A stretch of 41,589 bases of DNA from Porphyromonadaceae bacterium UBA7087. Lineage in GTDB: Bacteria > Bacteroidota > Bacteroidia > Bacteroidales > Muribaculaceae. The stretch covers positions 11,965-53,553 of the forward strand of contig DKYZ01000135.1 in assembly GCA_002493515.1 (NCBI GenBank), read 5' to 3'. Below the pieces are notes generated by a model, which searched no databases, was not told the DNA's origin, and saw nothing but the letters and a program-made list of their open reading frames with translations. This document shows positions 1-8,696 of the stretch, piece by piece (positions within the stretch are counted from its first letter, which is position 1; each line of letters starts with the position of its first letter). The translations under genes were made by a program, and so were the position numbers.

Positions 1-150
1 ATTTGTGTCGGTTTCCCTTGTTTGAACGGTGGGATTTGTGTGGCTTTTTCTTGTTTGAACGGTAGGATTTGTGTGGCTTTTTCTTGTTTGAACGGTAGGA
101 TTTGTGTGGTTTTTTCTTGTTTGAACGGTAGTATTTGTGTAATTTTGCAG
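1..150 (+). repeat. 33-bp tandem repeat array (4 full units + partial)
   Basis: Units lie at 1-33, 34-66, 67-99 and 100-132, with a partial fifth at 133-150. Units 2 and 3 are identical; units 1 and 4 differ at a few positions. Each unit starts ATTTGTGT, runs through a T-rich stretch, then TTGTTTGAACGGT. In the last partial unit the T-rich part is replaced by TAATTTTGCAG, which makes a Bacteroidetes -7 box. The array may begin before the window. Because 33 is a multiple of three, the array is an open reading frame, but its translation is just an 11-residue repeat and I do not regard it as coding. Confidence 0.9.
117..147 (+). promoter_or_regulatory. Promoter of the first AAA+ ATPase
   Basis: TAATTTTG at 140-147 matches the Bacteroidetes -7 consensus TAnnTTTG. 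A TTG at 117-119, inside the fourth repeat unit, lies 20 nt upstream as a -33 element. Transcription would start about 30 nt before the ATG at 184. Confidence 0.6.
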
Positions 151-183
151 AGAGACAAACAGGAATACAGACAGGAATGCAGT

Positions 184-1491
184 ATGTATAGGAAAGCATA
201 TCAGGATCTTAAGAGATGGAAGGGGTCTGAATCGCGTAAACCGTGTATCCTGCTGGGCGCCCGGCAGGTCGGCAAGACCTGGCTCATGAGGGAGTTCGGA
301 AAGAGGGAGTATGGGAATGTGGCTTATATAAATTGCGATACAGAGCCGATGACAAAAAACCTTTTTAAGAATGACTATAACCTCAGACGTCTTCTGTTGG
401 GTTTCCAGGCAATCACCGGAGAAACGATAAGCGAGGGGGGGACGCTGATAATCCTGGATGAGATACAGGAAGCTCCGAGGGCACTTCATGCATTGAAATA
501 TTTTTGTGAGGAAGCCAGAGGCTACCATATCATGGCGGCAGGGTCGCTGCTTGGTGTAACGCTCGCGCACGCGGAGTCTTTTCCTGTGGGCAAGGTAGAT
601 ATGGTCAGGATATTTCCGATGGATTTCAGCGAGTTTCTGATGGCCAACGGCGAGGATAAACTCTGTGGCGTCATGCAGAGCGGAGATTACTCCCTGTCGG
701 ATGCCTTTTCGGGACGTCTCTCCCAGTATCTGTGGCAGTATTATTATGTGGGGGGCATGCCCGAGGTTGTCTGCTCCTTTGTCAGAAAAGGGGATCTTAA
801 TGAAGTGAGGAGTCTGCAGTCTGATATACTCGATGCCTATCGGATGGATATAGCAAAGCATACCGACAAGACAGAGTCTGTAAGGATAGGACAGGTTCTT
901 TCGAGTCTGCCGTCGCAGCTTGCAAGGGAGAATCGCAGATTCATATACGGGGCAGCCAGGAAGGGCGGACGCGCGGCGGATTTCGAGGTCGCCATACAGT
1001 GGCTGGTTGACGCCGGTCTCGTGTATAGGGTCGACCGGGTGTCCAAGGTTTCTGTGCCCTTGCGGTTTTATGAGGATCTCGGGGCATTCAAACTGTTTTT
1101 CCTTGATGTCGGCCTGTTATGCAGAATGTCGGATGTCCCGGCCTCTGTCGTATTGGGAGAGGATGAAGGACTCAAGGAGTTCAAGGGGATGCTGGCAGAG
1201 GAATATGTGGCACAGCAGCTGTCGGCGGCTGGAATGGAACTGTTCTACTGGAGCAATGACAGGACTCCGGCAGAGCTTGATTTTGTCATACAGTATGGTT
1301 CAGAGGCTTATCCTATAGAGGTGAAATCCGGTACTAACGTCAGGGGAAAATCCATTGCCCAGTACGTGAAGGATAATCCCGGCAAAAAAGGTTTCCGATT
1401 CTCGATGCTCGGCTACTGTGAGCAGGATTGGCTGACAAACATACCGCTCTATGCAGTGCCGTTCTGGGCCGTAAACCGTCATCCACTCTGA
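184..1491 (+). CDS. AAA+ ATPase with DUF4143 C-terminal domain
   Basis: A 435-residue protein. The Walker A motif GARQVGKT is at residues 25-32, followed by the Walker B segment LIILDEIQ and a sensor-like AAGSLLG. The C-terminal third carries D-x(n)-EVK in 'ELDFVIQ...PIEVKSG', the PD-(D/E)XK-like signature of the DUF4143 domain. This family is very common in Bacteroidales and its physiological role is unsettled; a nuclease-like or toxin-antitoxin-like role is sometimes proposed. I chose ATG 184 because it lies just downstream of the promoter at 140-147 and starts directly with the family-typical 'MYRKAY'. A longer frame from 22 only translates the repeat array. It stands alone in front of the PH-domain gene. 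Confidence 0.85.
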   Translation: MYRKAYQDLKRWKGSESRKPCILLGARQVGKTWLMREFGKREYGNVAYINCDTEPMTKNLFKNDYNLRRLLLGFQAITGETISEGGTLIILDEIQEAPRALHALKYFCEEARGYHIMAAGSLLGVTLAHAESFPVGKVDMVRIFPMDFSEFLMANGEDKLCGVMQSGDYSLSDAFSGRLSQYLWQYYYVGGMPEVVCSFVRKGDLNEVRSLQSDILDAYRMDIAKHTDKTESVRIGQVLSSLPSQLARENRRFIYGAARKGGRAADFEVAIQWLVDAGLVYRVDRVSKVSVPLRFYEDLGAFKLFFLDVGLLCRMSDVPASVVLGEDEGLKEFKGMLAEEYVAQQLSAAGMELFYWSNDRTPAELDFVIQYGSEAYPIEVKSGTNVRGKSIAQYVKDNPGKKGFRFSMLGYCEQDWLTNIPLYAVPFWAVNRHPL

Positions 1492-1576
1492 TTTTTGCCG
1501 TATGAATGGAATGACCAACAGACAGGTGTGGAGTGATGACATTCATCGTTGCTCATCAATAAAGCCGACTGCGACA

Positions 1577-3109
1577 ATGACTGATTTCTCCACTCCCCGG
1601 CGTATGAGCGCCGGAGCTTTCGTGATAATGTTTCTGAAATCGTTTAAAAAGATTCTCGGATCAACATTCATCATAATGATATACATGGTCTATAAAAGCA
1701 TCGGATCTGAATCCGAAGGCGGCTTATTGTTGGGAATCGGCATTCTTGCCGGGTTTGATTTCCTTGTTTCATTTATCGAGGCGTTCGTGAAATTTTATTT
1801 CAGGAAATTCCATATCGAGGGTGACAAACTGATATATACCAGTGGATTCGCGCAAAAGCAGACCACAAGCATACCGCTTTCGAGAGTCCATACCTTGCGC
1901 ACAAAAAAGGGTTGGTTCTACAGAGTCCTCGACATGCGCGGCATTGCTTTCGACACTCTTGCGACCGACAGGCAGGAGGTGGAGCTGATTCTCGACGAAA
2001 GCGACTGGCAGATGCTTCTGAGGCGTGTCAGCAAGGGCGAGAATTTCCCCCATGTCGACGACTCGATTGCGCTGCCACCGCCTTTGGTGGATAATACATG
2101 GAGTATAAGCAATGCAGACATACTTAAAGGAGCGTTGTGTCAGAACCATCTCAAGGGCTTTTCCATACTTGCGGCAGCGGTATTCACGGTCTATGACCAG
2201 ATAAGCCAGGTCGGGGATGACCCTGCCATGCGCATAATTGACTATCTTGAATCCCATTTGGGCGATATGATGCCCACGACATGGCAGCTGGTGAGTATAC
2301 TCGTGGCCATGTATCTGATAGTAACGGTGTTGTGGACCTGCAAGATCATTTTGAGATATGGCAACATGACATTGAGGATAACCGATAATCTGCTGACCAT
2401 TGAATCGGGTCTTGTGTCGCGGTTCACCTGCCGGCTTACGCGTGAGAAGATTACGACGCTGGCAATAAAGCGTAATCCGCTTGAAAGGATTACAGGCTGT
2501 CAGACCATTACATTGCGTCAGGCCGAGAATGCCACCGATGCCAAAAACGAGGGGGCCATCCGGATTTATGGGTCAGACTTCGGTGATAAGCTGCTTGCCT
2601 GGTGGCTTGGCGACCGCGACGGCAATAACGATACGACCCTGATTACGGCTGCGTCGGGCAAAGGCCTGATGGTGCGCAGGCTAATCCCTAATCTGATATT
2701 GGCAGTCGGAGTCGGCGCGGTGGTAATCCTTTGCCTACAGACTGTACTGCCTGTGGTCATACTCGGTGTGGTTTATGCCGGTGTTGCAGCCATGCGTGCG
2801 GTTATGGCCTGGAAACACGGAGGGATAGAATTAAAGGAATCGTACGTGAGGATAAACCGGGGCAACATTGCATGCATCCGCGAGTATATAAGATGCCGCG
2901 ACATCGAATCGGTAGGTATTTCAAGTAGTCCGTTTACACCTTACACACGGCGCGTGTCGCTTAAGATAACAACAAATGCCGATTTCACCAAGGTGTATTC
3001 ATTAGCCGTAGACAAGGCCCTTGCAATCCGCAACCTCATTCTCATCCAGACAGCAGGAAGTGCATGCTGTCCCGCCATTACTGAAGTCCGTATACCTCGA
3101 TTGGTCTGA
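1577..3109 (+). CDS. Membrane protein with bacterial PH (YdbT-like) domains
   Basis: About 510 residues if ATG 1577 is used; an alternative ATG at 1502 adds 25 residues without hydrophobic character. Hydrophobic pairs near the N-terminus (FIIMIYMVYK and LLLGIGILAGFDFLVSF), near the middle (LVSILVAMYLIVTVLWTC) and near residue 390 alternate with soluble stretches such as 'KFHIEGDKLIYTSGFAQKQTTSIPLSRVHTLRTKKGWFYR' read in parts. That pattern is typical of the bPH2/DUF304 family represented by YdbT, where two or three PH-like domains sit between membrane segments. Function is unknown in most bacteria; membrane stress or envelope roles are suggested. The usual small YdbS-like partner is not adjacent. 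No TAnnTTTG box lies just upstream, so it may be read from the ATPase promoter. Confidence 0.75.
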   Translation: MTDFSTPRRMSAGAFVIMFLKSFKKILGSTFIIMIYMVYKSIGSESEGGLLLGIGILAGFDFLVSFIEAFVKFYFRKFHIEGDKLIYTSGFAQKQTTSIPLSRVHTLRTKKGWFYRVLDMRGIAFDTLATDRQEVELILDESDWQMLLRRVSKGENFPHVDDSIALPPPLVDNTWSISNADILKGALCQNHLKGFSILAAAVFTVYDQISQVGDDPAMRIIDYLESHLGDMMPTTWQLVSILVAMYLIVTVLWTCKIILRYGNMTLRITDNLLTIESGLVSRFTCRLTREKITTLAIKRNPLERITGCQTITLRQAENATDAKNEGAIRIYGSDFGDKLLAWWLGDRDGNNDTTLITAASGKGLMVRRLIPNLILAVGVGAVVILCLQTVLPVVILGVVYAGVAAMRAVMAWKHGGIELKESYVRINRGNIACIREYIRCRDIESVGISSSPFTPYTRRVSLKITTNADFTKVYSLAVDKALAIRNLILIQTAGSACCPAITEVRIPRLV

Positions 3110-3147
3110 ACATGAAGCACGCCGCTTTGTTGTATAGAGAAAAAGTC

Positions 3148-3519
3148 ATGACAGAGATAAAGACAAAACGCGCATACGAGACGCCGGGTGAGTCCGACGG
3201 TTTCCGCATTCTGGTAGACCGACTGTGGCCCCGTGGGCTTACGCACGAACGCCTTGACTGCCCCTTGTGGGCTAAGGATATAGCCCCGTCCAAGGAGCTT
3301 CGTGAATGGTTTCATGCAGACCCTGCCGACCGCTGGACTGGATTTGAGGAGCGTTACAAGACAGAGCTGAGGGATAATCCGGCTTTCCCCTCATTCCTGA
3401 AAACAGTGACTTCCCATCCGGTAGTGACCTTTGTCTATGCCTCGCGCGACATGGCCCACAACGAGGCCACAGTGCTTCGTGACGTCTGCAATTTCGTTTT
3501 GTTTGGAGATACAGCCTGA
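3148..3519 (+). CDS. DUF488 family protein (YeaO-like)
   Basis: A 123-residue soluble protein. It carries the family landmarks in order: 'KRAYETP' at the start, 'RILVDRLWPRGL', 'WAKDIAPSKELREWF', 'W..FEERYKTEL' and 'VTFVYASRDMAHNEATVLRD'. DUF488 proteins are small single-domain proteins of unknown biochemical function, often linked to stress. ATG 3148 is preferred over 3112 because homology starts with 'TEIKTKRAYE'. It follows the PH-domain gene by 38 bp and may share its transcript. Confidence 0.85.
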   Translation: MTEIKTKRAYETPGESDGFRILVDRLWPRGLTHERLDCPLWAKDIAPSKELREWFHADPADRWTGFEERYKTELRDNPAFPSFLKTVTSHPVVTFVYASRDMAHNEATVLRDVCNFVLFGDTA

Positions 3520-3533
3520 ATGTGTTAACTTTG
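3503..3533 (+). promoter_or_regulatory. Promoter of the lipoprotein/TonB receptor operon
   Basis: TAACTTTG at 3526-3533 is a consensus -7 box followed by CA. TTG at 3503-3505 sits 20 nt upstream. The 5' leader to ATG 3636 would be about 100 nt. The -33 part overlaps the end of the DUF488 gene. Confidence 0.65.
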
Positions 3534-3635
3534 CAGCCGATATATCGGAGTGTCATGGACTAATGAGGTTCTGTTTAGACTTGGACTCCATAACTGTAAC
3601 ATCAACGGAACCATTTGAATCAAAGTATTATAAAT

Positions 3636-5009
3636 ATGTTTAAATCAGGAGCTAACCGCATATGTGTGGCTGCCGCTGTCGTAATGGCGGCGATGACTGC
3701 CTCATGTGGCGATGACAAAAACAATCCGGACGGCCCTGAGACCCCGGACGAGCCCTCAGGGGAGATGGAGGTTATGTCTCCCACAAGGAGCAAGGAATTT
3801 CTTGAGGCCACGGCCAGGGAGTTTCTCAACAAGTTCAATCCCGCCGACCAGCAGGATTTCATAAGACTCGCCGCTTATTTCGAGGACCAGTATGGCGACC
3901 TTGAACTGCCCGAATCTTTCGAAGACGGCTTTTACAGTCCGGCTTCCTTTATAAAAGGGCTTTCCCGTGGAATCGCCGCCGGCAATCCCTCCATGGCGGC
4001 CTCCGCAGTTGCCGGATATACCTACACGATTAAATTCGATGACTACAAGGGTGTATATACTCCCGGCGTCCACAGCTGGCAGAAGACAGATGAATCCGAC
4101 ATGATCATCTTTAAATTCACCGATGCGCAGGGAGCCGCCGCCGAGCTTCAGGTGGCCGCCTCGGCTGATGCCGACGAAGTGACGCTCACCATCCCTGAAT
4201 GGGAGTATGACTATGACAGCTATGATGAGTACAAAGTTGACTATACATACAACATCTTTATGCCTCATCAGATGAACATCACCCTCACTGACAACGGCAG
4301 GACAATGGCTACGGCGAAGACCACGACCTCCATAGACACAAAAGGGCACAAGGTCTCCGCAGTGGTCGAGGCGAGGGTGTGCAATCTGGAGCTTTCGGCA
4401 TCCGCCAAAGCCGATGACAGCAGGGTGACCCAGGCGGCTTCCTTCAAGGTAGGCGGCGATGTCGTTGTAAACAACACAGCCGAGGCCAACGGCAAGAACC
4501 TCTGTGACATATCCGCCTGGGAGAAATTCGGCGATATTGTGGACAACGGGAATGACGAGGCGGCCGCAGACTATCTCACGGGGATGCTCAAGGATGGAGC
4601 AGCGAAAGTGAATGTGCTTGGGAAGGTGCAGCTTACAGCCAATGCGAAATTGGACCGCCAGCTTATAGAGGCGCTTGACTCTGACTTCGACAACTATGAG
4701 TATTCGTCACAGGATGATGCTCTGAAGGCATGCAAAAGGGCCTGCGGCGTAGTGAACGACAGGCTGAATGCGTATTTCTGCTACAACAACACCACGACCC
4801 GCCAGGGTCTGTTGGTATCCCAACCGAAGCTCTACGACGAGGGTTACGGCTACTGGTGGTTCGAGGCGGAGCCGGTGATCAAGTTCGAGTCTGACGGCAC
4901 CACCTACAGCTTCAGCGACTTTTTCGGCACCGGCTTCGGTGGAGTGGAGTCTCTTTTTGAAAGCCTCATCGACAACTACAAGCGTGTCTGGGAAAGCGCG
5001 GTGAGGTGA
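3636..5009 (+). CDS. Secreted lipoprotein of unknown function
   Basis: A 457-residue protein. The N-terminus (K/R, then a hydrophobic stretch VAAAVVMAAMTAS, then Cys) is a lipoprotein signal with the lipobox ending 'TAS-C', followed by Asp-rich linker residues typical of surface or periplasmic Bacteroidales lipoproteins. The mature part is acidic with alternating polar beta-strand-like segments; I recognise no family. The in-frame TTG-type start at 3615 adds seven residues before the K-rich signal start, so ATG 3636 is preferred. It is the first gene of an operon with the TonB receptor (20 bp gap) and the DUF4249 protein, so a role at the outer membrane near that receptor is likely (inference). 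Confidence 0.75.
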   Translation: MFKSGANRICVAAAVVMAAMTASCGDDKNNPDGPETPDEPSGEMEVMSPTRSKEFLEATAREFLNKFNPADQQDFIRLAAYFEDQYGDLELPESFEDGFYSPASFIKGLSRGIAAGNPSMAASAVAGYTYTIKFDDYKGVYTPGVHSWQKTDESDMIIFKFTDAQGAAAELQVAASADADEVTLTIPEWEYDYDSYDEYKVDYTYNIFMPHQMNITLTDNGRTMATAKTTTSIDTKGHKVSAVVEARVCNLELSASAKADDSRVTQAASFKVGGDVVVNNTAEANGKNLCDISAWEKFGDIVDNGNDEAAADYLTGMLKDGAAKVNVLGKVQLTANAKLDRQLIEALDSDFDNYEYSSQDDALKACKRACGVVNDRLNAYFCYNNTTTRQGLLVSQPKLYDEGYGYWWFEAEPVIKFESDGTTYSFSDFFGTGFGGVESLFESLIDNYKRVWESAVR

Positions 5010-5029
5010 CATCGGCTTACCAGAGAGGC

Positions 5030-7096
5030 ATGACAGCATCACACCCTGGGCCAAAGGCAGTCTGGGGTGTGATTATATGCATGGGCCTGATGCTTTTGTG
5101 TAATGTCGAGGCGTATGGTCAGCAACCATCTGTTCCTGACACAGTCTCCTCTCTTGAAGAGGTTGTGGTGTCTACTCGACGCTCGCCCGTCGGATTTTCC
5201 GACGACGGTAATGTCGACATAAATCTGTCGCGCCTTTCCGGACTCGGGGGAATGTTTGGAGAGACCGACGTGGTCAATATGCTCAAGAAGCTGCCGGGCG
5301 TGACTTCGTTGAGCGACATGGGTTCCGGACTCAGTGTGGACGGGGCGGATTTCTCGCAGACCTCTTTCGAGATTGACGGAGTGCCCGTATATTTCCCATA
5401 CCGACTGGGCGGCGTTTTCTCCGCGTTCAACACCTGGCATTTCCAGAGGGTTTCGTTTGAAAGAAGTCCCTTCTCGGGAGCCTCACCCGCGAGACTCGGT
5501 TCCCGTGTGGGGTTTCATACCTACGAAAAACCCGCTGCGGAGACTTTCACGGGCAGGGGGAGCGTGGGACTGCTTTCGTCATCGCTGGCCTTGCGGGTCT
5601 TCCCCTCGGAGAAAATCAGCCTGTCGGGGGCGGCACGCATATCATACATAAATCAGATTTATGGAAAGATGCTGAAAGTCAACGACAGCCGCATCGCGAC
5701 TGATTTCTGCGATTTAAATCTTACATTGATCTGGCGGCCTGACCCTGGCAACACTGTCACTGCAAACGGATTTATGAGCCGTGATGTGGCCGAATATGGA
5801 AGCTCTTCTTATAATGGCGACCTCGACATAAGATGGTTCAACAGACAGGTGTCATTGGCCTGGCGGCATACCGGGAGGGTGGATATGAGTCACCGCATAT
5901 ATTTCACAGATTTCCGCAACGCGCTCCGTGTCGGGCTGATGGACGTAAGGATGCGGGCACCGTCGGCTCTGGAGAATGCGGGCGTTTCCAGTGAGTTCGT
6001 TTTCCCTGCGATAAAGGGTATGGCTGACCTTGTGGCCGGGTATTCATTCAATTATTACATGCTGACGCCATTATGGTGTGAGTCTTCCGGGTTCGGGCAG
6101 GATATGGAGCCGGTCAGGAATGTCCAGGATTGCTATGATGGGAAAATATTTGGTGATGCCGGATTCCAGGTTGATGAAAATCTCAGGCTCGGATTCTCTG
6201 TTTCCGGCTATATATGGAAAAACGGAAGCTATCATAGGGTGGACGCCTCTCCACGGCTGAGTCTGAAGTTAAGGTTCGGGTCATGGAGTCTGGCGGCTTC
6301 CGGAGGAGTGAACCATCAGTATCTGCACCGGATTGGATTTTCGGAAATCGGTCTCGCATCCGATTTCTGGTTCGGGGCCTCCGAAAGCTCCGGACCGCAG
6401 TTGTCGGCGGGAGGCGGCGTGGAATTGTCGCACAGGCTTCCGTTCGGACTCACTGCGGCAGTGAGCGTATACTGCAGGAAGGTGTGCGGGCAGCCGGAGT
6501 ATGACGGCATGATATTCGACCTCATCGACAGGGAATATGATTCGATGGCCCATGTCCTGGAATCAGACGGCTATAATGCCGGAGCGGCCATAAGTATCCG
6601 TCGTGAAAGCGGACGCCTCACGGGGATGGCGAGCTATGGCTACGGTGTGGCGCGAAGAAAATACTCCGGTTCCGACAGCTGGCATTACGGTGCCACCGAC
6701 CCGGGCCACTCGCTGACCATCTCCGCGGAATATGCCATTGACCCAAGATGGACGATAGGAGCGGATTTTATGTTGAACTCGGGACGCCGCTACACTCCGG
6801 TGGAGCAGCTTTATATGATCGGGGGAAATATAATATCGGTATATGGCGGGCGTAATTCGGCCCAACTTCCGCCTTACCACCGACTCGATCTGAGCGCGGT
6901 GTTCAAGATTCCCCCTTGCGGTCGGAACGGCAGAATAAGGCAGTCTCTCAGTTTAGGTCTGCTGAATGCGTATGGCCACAGGAATGTGGATGCCCGTTAT
7001 TTCTTCATAGACAGCGAGACCGGGGAATACAGACAGCGGGACCAGTCGTCGCTGTTCCGGTTCCTCCCGTCGGTAAGCTATATATTATCCTTCTGA
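5030..7096 (+). CDS. TonB-dependent outer-membrane receptor
   Basis: About 688 residues. A signal peptide (hydrophobic VIICMGLMLLCNVEAYG) is followed by the plug domain: 'LEEVVVSTRR', 'VVNMLKKLPGV', 'SFEIDGVPVYFPYRLGG'. The remainder is rich in alternating beta-strands and aromatic residues, as in a 22-strand barrel, and ends in the typical aromatic residue (YILSF). No N-terminal carboxypeptidase-like repeat is visible, so it resembles receptors found with DUF4249 proteins rather than SusC. ATG 5030 is chosen over GTG 5006 because AGAGAGG lies just upstream and the signal peptide starts directly after it. Substrate is unknown. Confidence 0.85.
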   Translation: MTASHPGPKAVWGVIICMGLMLLCNVEAYGQQPSVPDTVSSLEEVVVSTRRSPVGFSDDGNVDINLSRLSGLGGMFGETDVVNMLKKLPGVTSLSDMGSGLSVDGADFSQTSFEIDGVPVYFPYRLGGVFSAFNTWHFQRVSFERSPFSGASPARLGSRVGFHTYEKPAAETFTGRGSVGLLSSSLALRVFPSEKISLSGAARISYINQIYGKMLKVNDSRIATDFCDLNLTLIWRPDPGNTVTANGFMSRDVAEYGSSSYNGDLDIRWFNRQVSLAWRHTGRVDMSHRIYFTDFRNALRVGLMDVRMRAPSALENAGVSSEFVFPAIKGMADLVAGYSFNYYMLTPLWCESSGFGQDMEPVRNVQDCYDGKIFGDAGFQVDENLRLGFSVSGYIWKNGSYHRVDASPRLSLKLRFGSWSLAASGGVNHQYLHRIGFSEIGLASDFWFGASESSGPQLSAGGGVELSHRLPFGLTAAVSVYCRKVCGQPEYDGMIFDLIDREYDSMAHVLESDGYNAGAAISIRRESGRLTGMASYGYGVARRKYSGSDSWHYGATDPGHSLTISAEYAIDPRWTIGADFMLNSGRRYTPVEQLYMIGGNIISVYGGRNSAQLPPYHRLDLSAVFKIPPCGRNGRIRQSLSLGLLNAYGHRNVDARYFFIDSETGEYRQRDQSSLFRFLPSVSYILSF

Positions 7097-7098
7097 TT

Positions 7099-7929
7099 AT
7101 GGGAATATTATTGAGGTGGATGCTATTGTTGCTCGTTGCTGCGGGGTGTGTGGGGAATCCGGAGCCGCCGGAGAGCCGTCTTGTGGTGGAGGGGGTGATT
7201 CCTACCGGCGGGTATCCGGTCGTGACCCTGAGCCGCAGCATCACACCTTCGGGTGGCGGTGGTGCTCTTGAGGACGCGCTGGTAAGATGGGGAAAAGTCA
7301 CGATCAGCGATGGCGACACCACGGTCATACTTACCGGAGGTCCGGATTCATCCCAGCTGCCTCCATATTCATATTACAGTTATGGAATCCGTGGAGAAGC
7401 GGGGAGAACGTATGTGATGGAGGCCGAATATGGGGAGAATAGGGTCAGGTCGATTTCGCGGATGATGTCCCCGACGCCGGTTGACAGCATAAACGTGAGC
7501 CGTATCGAGGGTAACGATACGTTAAGACGCGCTGTGCTGTGGTTTACGGCTCCCGATGACTGTCCGGCATATTATGTGGTGAGATTGCGTAAGTCACGGT
7601 CGAAGATGCATCTGATGCCCTGTCTGTTCGGCACGGTCGCTGCCACGCAGCCCGGTGTCGCGGCGTCTGTACCGGTGTTCATGCCAAAGATGAAGTTTGC
7701 AGAGGATCATTATGATTCCGACCTCCATGTGGGGGATACGCTCGAGATAGCCCTGTCGCGCGTGGAGCGGGATGTGTATGATTTCTGGCGGGCATACAGC
7801 AACGTGGTGGTGTCGTCGTCGGGAGCGGATTTCCTCGGTGCCCCTCCGAATCTGCCGGGTAATATCACGGGCGGCTACGGAATCTGGGGCGCGGAAGCAC
7901 ATTCCCTCCGCACCCTGATTGTGAGGTGA
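7099..7929 (+). CDS. DUF4249 lipoprotein, partner of the TonB receptor
   Basis: A 276-residue protein that starts 3 nt after the receptor's stop codon, so the two are translationally coupled. The N-terminus is a short hydrophobic signal (ILLRWMLLLLVAAGC) with a Cys at the lipobox. The body shows the DUF4249 pattern: 'LVVEGVI....YPVVTLSRS', 'V.ISDGDTTVILTG', 'Y.LEAEYGEN'-like strand and a C-terminal 'GIWGA'. DUF4249 proteins are commonly encoded next to TonB receptors in Bacteroidetes and may act as accessory surface subunits; no activity is established. Confidence 0.8.
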   Translation: MGILLRWMLLLLVAAGCVGNPEPPESRLVVEGVIPTGGYPVVTLSRSITPSGGGGALEDALVRWGKVTISDGDTTVILTGGPDSSQLPPYSYYSYGIRGEAGRTYVMEAEYGENRVRSISRMMSPTPVDSINVSRIEGNDTLRRAVLWFTAPDDCPAYYVVRLRKSRSKMHLMPCLFGTVAATQPGVAASVPVFMPKMKFAEDHYDSDLHVGDTLEIALSRVERDVYDFWRAYSNVVVSSSGADFLGAPPNLPGNITGGYGIWGAEAHSLRTLIVR

Positions 7930-7961
7930 CATTTGGAAATGCCTGATTCATGAAATAATAT

Positions 7962-7969
7962 TATTTTTG
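7962..7969 (+). promoter_or_regulatory. -7 box upstream of the broken secreted-protein gene
   Basis: TATTTTTG followed by CAG matches TAnnTTTG about 50 nt before ATG 8019. No TTG occurs at the normal 19-21 nt distance, so the promoter may be weak. Confidence 0.45.
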
Positions 7970-8018
7970 CAGATGAAACAGAGTCCGTCAGATTGGCGGA
8001 CAATAAAACATTATGCTT

Positions 8019-8452
8019 ATGAATAAATATTACCTTTCAATCCTGGCCCTGACCGGGGCTCTGACAGCCGGTGCGGTTGTCCCCGGCACGCCGGTCATTG
8101 TTCCGAATCCCCAAAAAGCACAGTCTGAGTCACTCGTGCCCATGCGCCCTATGAAGTCAGCTCTGGAAATATCAGCTCTGGAAATAAAGGGGCTCACCCG
8201 TTCGCTCGAACAGCCGCAGACCGAGTTCACGGCAACCGAAGCAAGCTTCTACTGCTTGATTTATCCGAGCCGTCAGGCATTGGCTCTGTTAACTCCGGAC
8301 AGTCTGTACGCGGAGGCAAGGGTTGCGTTATCGCTCCCGAGGGTTCCGAGGTATATTCCGTAGCGGGAGTCAGAATGACGACCGACGGTCTCGCTCCCGG
8401 CGTGTATGTGGTAAGAAGCACCTCCGGCGTAAGCAAGGTGGTGGTAAGATAA
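8019..8452 (+). pseudogene. Frameshifted small secreted protein with C-terminal sorting tail
   Basis: The frame beginning at 8013/8019 encodes a signal peptide (NKYYLSILALTGALTAGAVV) and about 70 further residues, then ends at 8363 in a sequence with no domain character. A different frame (+2 shift), readable from about 8222 to the TAA at 8450-8452, encodes 'VIAPEGSEVYSVAGVRM' and 'GLAPGVYVVRSTSG', ending 'KVVVR'. That is a textbook C-terminal sorting domain of Bacteroidetes secreted proteins. Neither frame alone makes sense, so an indel lies roughly between 8200 and 8280. It is also far shorter than normal cargo, so an internal deletion is possible. Confidence 0.7.
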
Positions 8453-8470
8453 CAGCGTTTGAATCCAGGG

Positions 8471-8498
8471 GAGGGTGTGTCGTTACGGATGCACCCTC
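8471..8498 (+). terminator. Possible hairpin terminator
   Basis: GAGGGTG (8471-8477) pairs with CACCCTC (8492-8498) around a 14-nt loop and is followed by TCTTGT. The U-tract is poor. Confidence 0.35.
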
Positions 8499-8563
8499 TC
8501 TTGTATCAGGATGCCTCTCTGCGCCGTGTTGAAGAGAGCTTCGGGATGCATCCGAAATTTTCC

Positions 8564-8654
8564 CTGATGGACCTTTTTGGGTCGTCTCAGCCCCGAAACC
8601 GCTACAAAAAAGGGCGTTTTAACACTTCTGACGGACTTTTTTTGGTCATCTCAG
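8564..8654 (+). repeat. Two imperfect 27-bp direct repeats before GH95
   Basis: Copies at 8564-8590 and 8628-8654 match at 23 of 27 positions, spaced 64 bp start to start. Both begin CTGA and end TCTCAG around a GGAC-T-run-GGTC core. The second copy overlaps the -33 TTG of the GH95 promoter, so the repeats could be regulator sites. Confidence 0.7.
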
Positions 8655-8671
8655 GTTTTTTAGTAATTTTG
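8642..8671 (+). promoter_or_regulatory. GH95 promoter
   Basis: TTG at 8642-8644 and TAATTTTG at 8664-8671, spacer 19 nt: a full Bacteroidetes promoter. The start codon lies about 25 nt downstream. Confidence 0.7.
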
Positions 8672-8696
8672 TCGGCACAACCTGAACAACCTTATT

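Noticed and set aside
22..183. N-terminal extension of the first ATPase through the repeat array
   Set aside because: The translation is only an 11-residue repeat; the promoter lies inside it and the family start is at 184.
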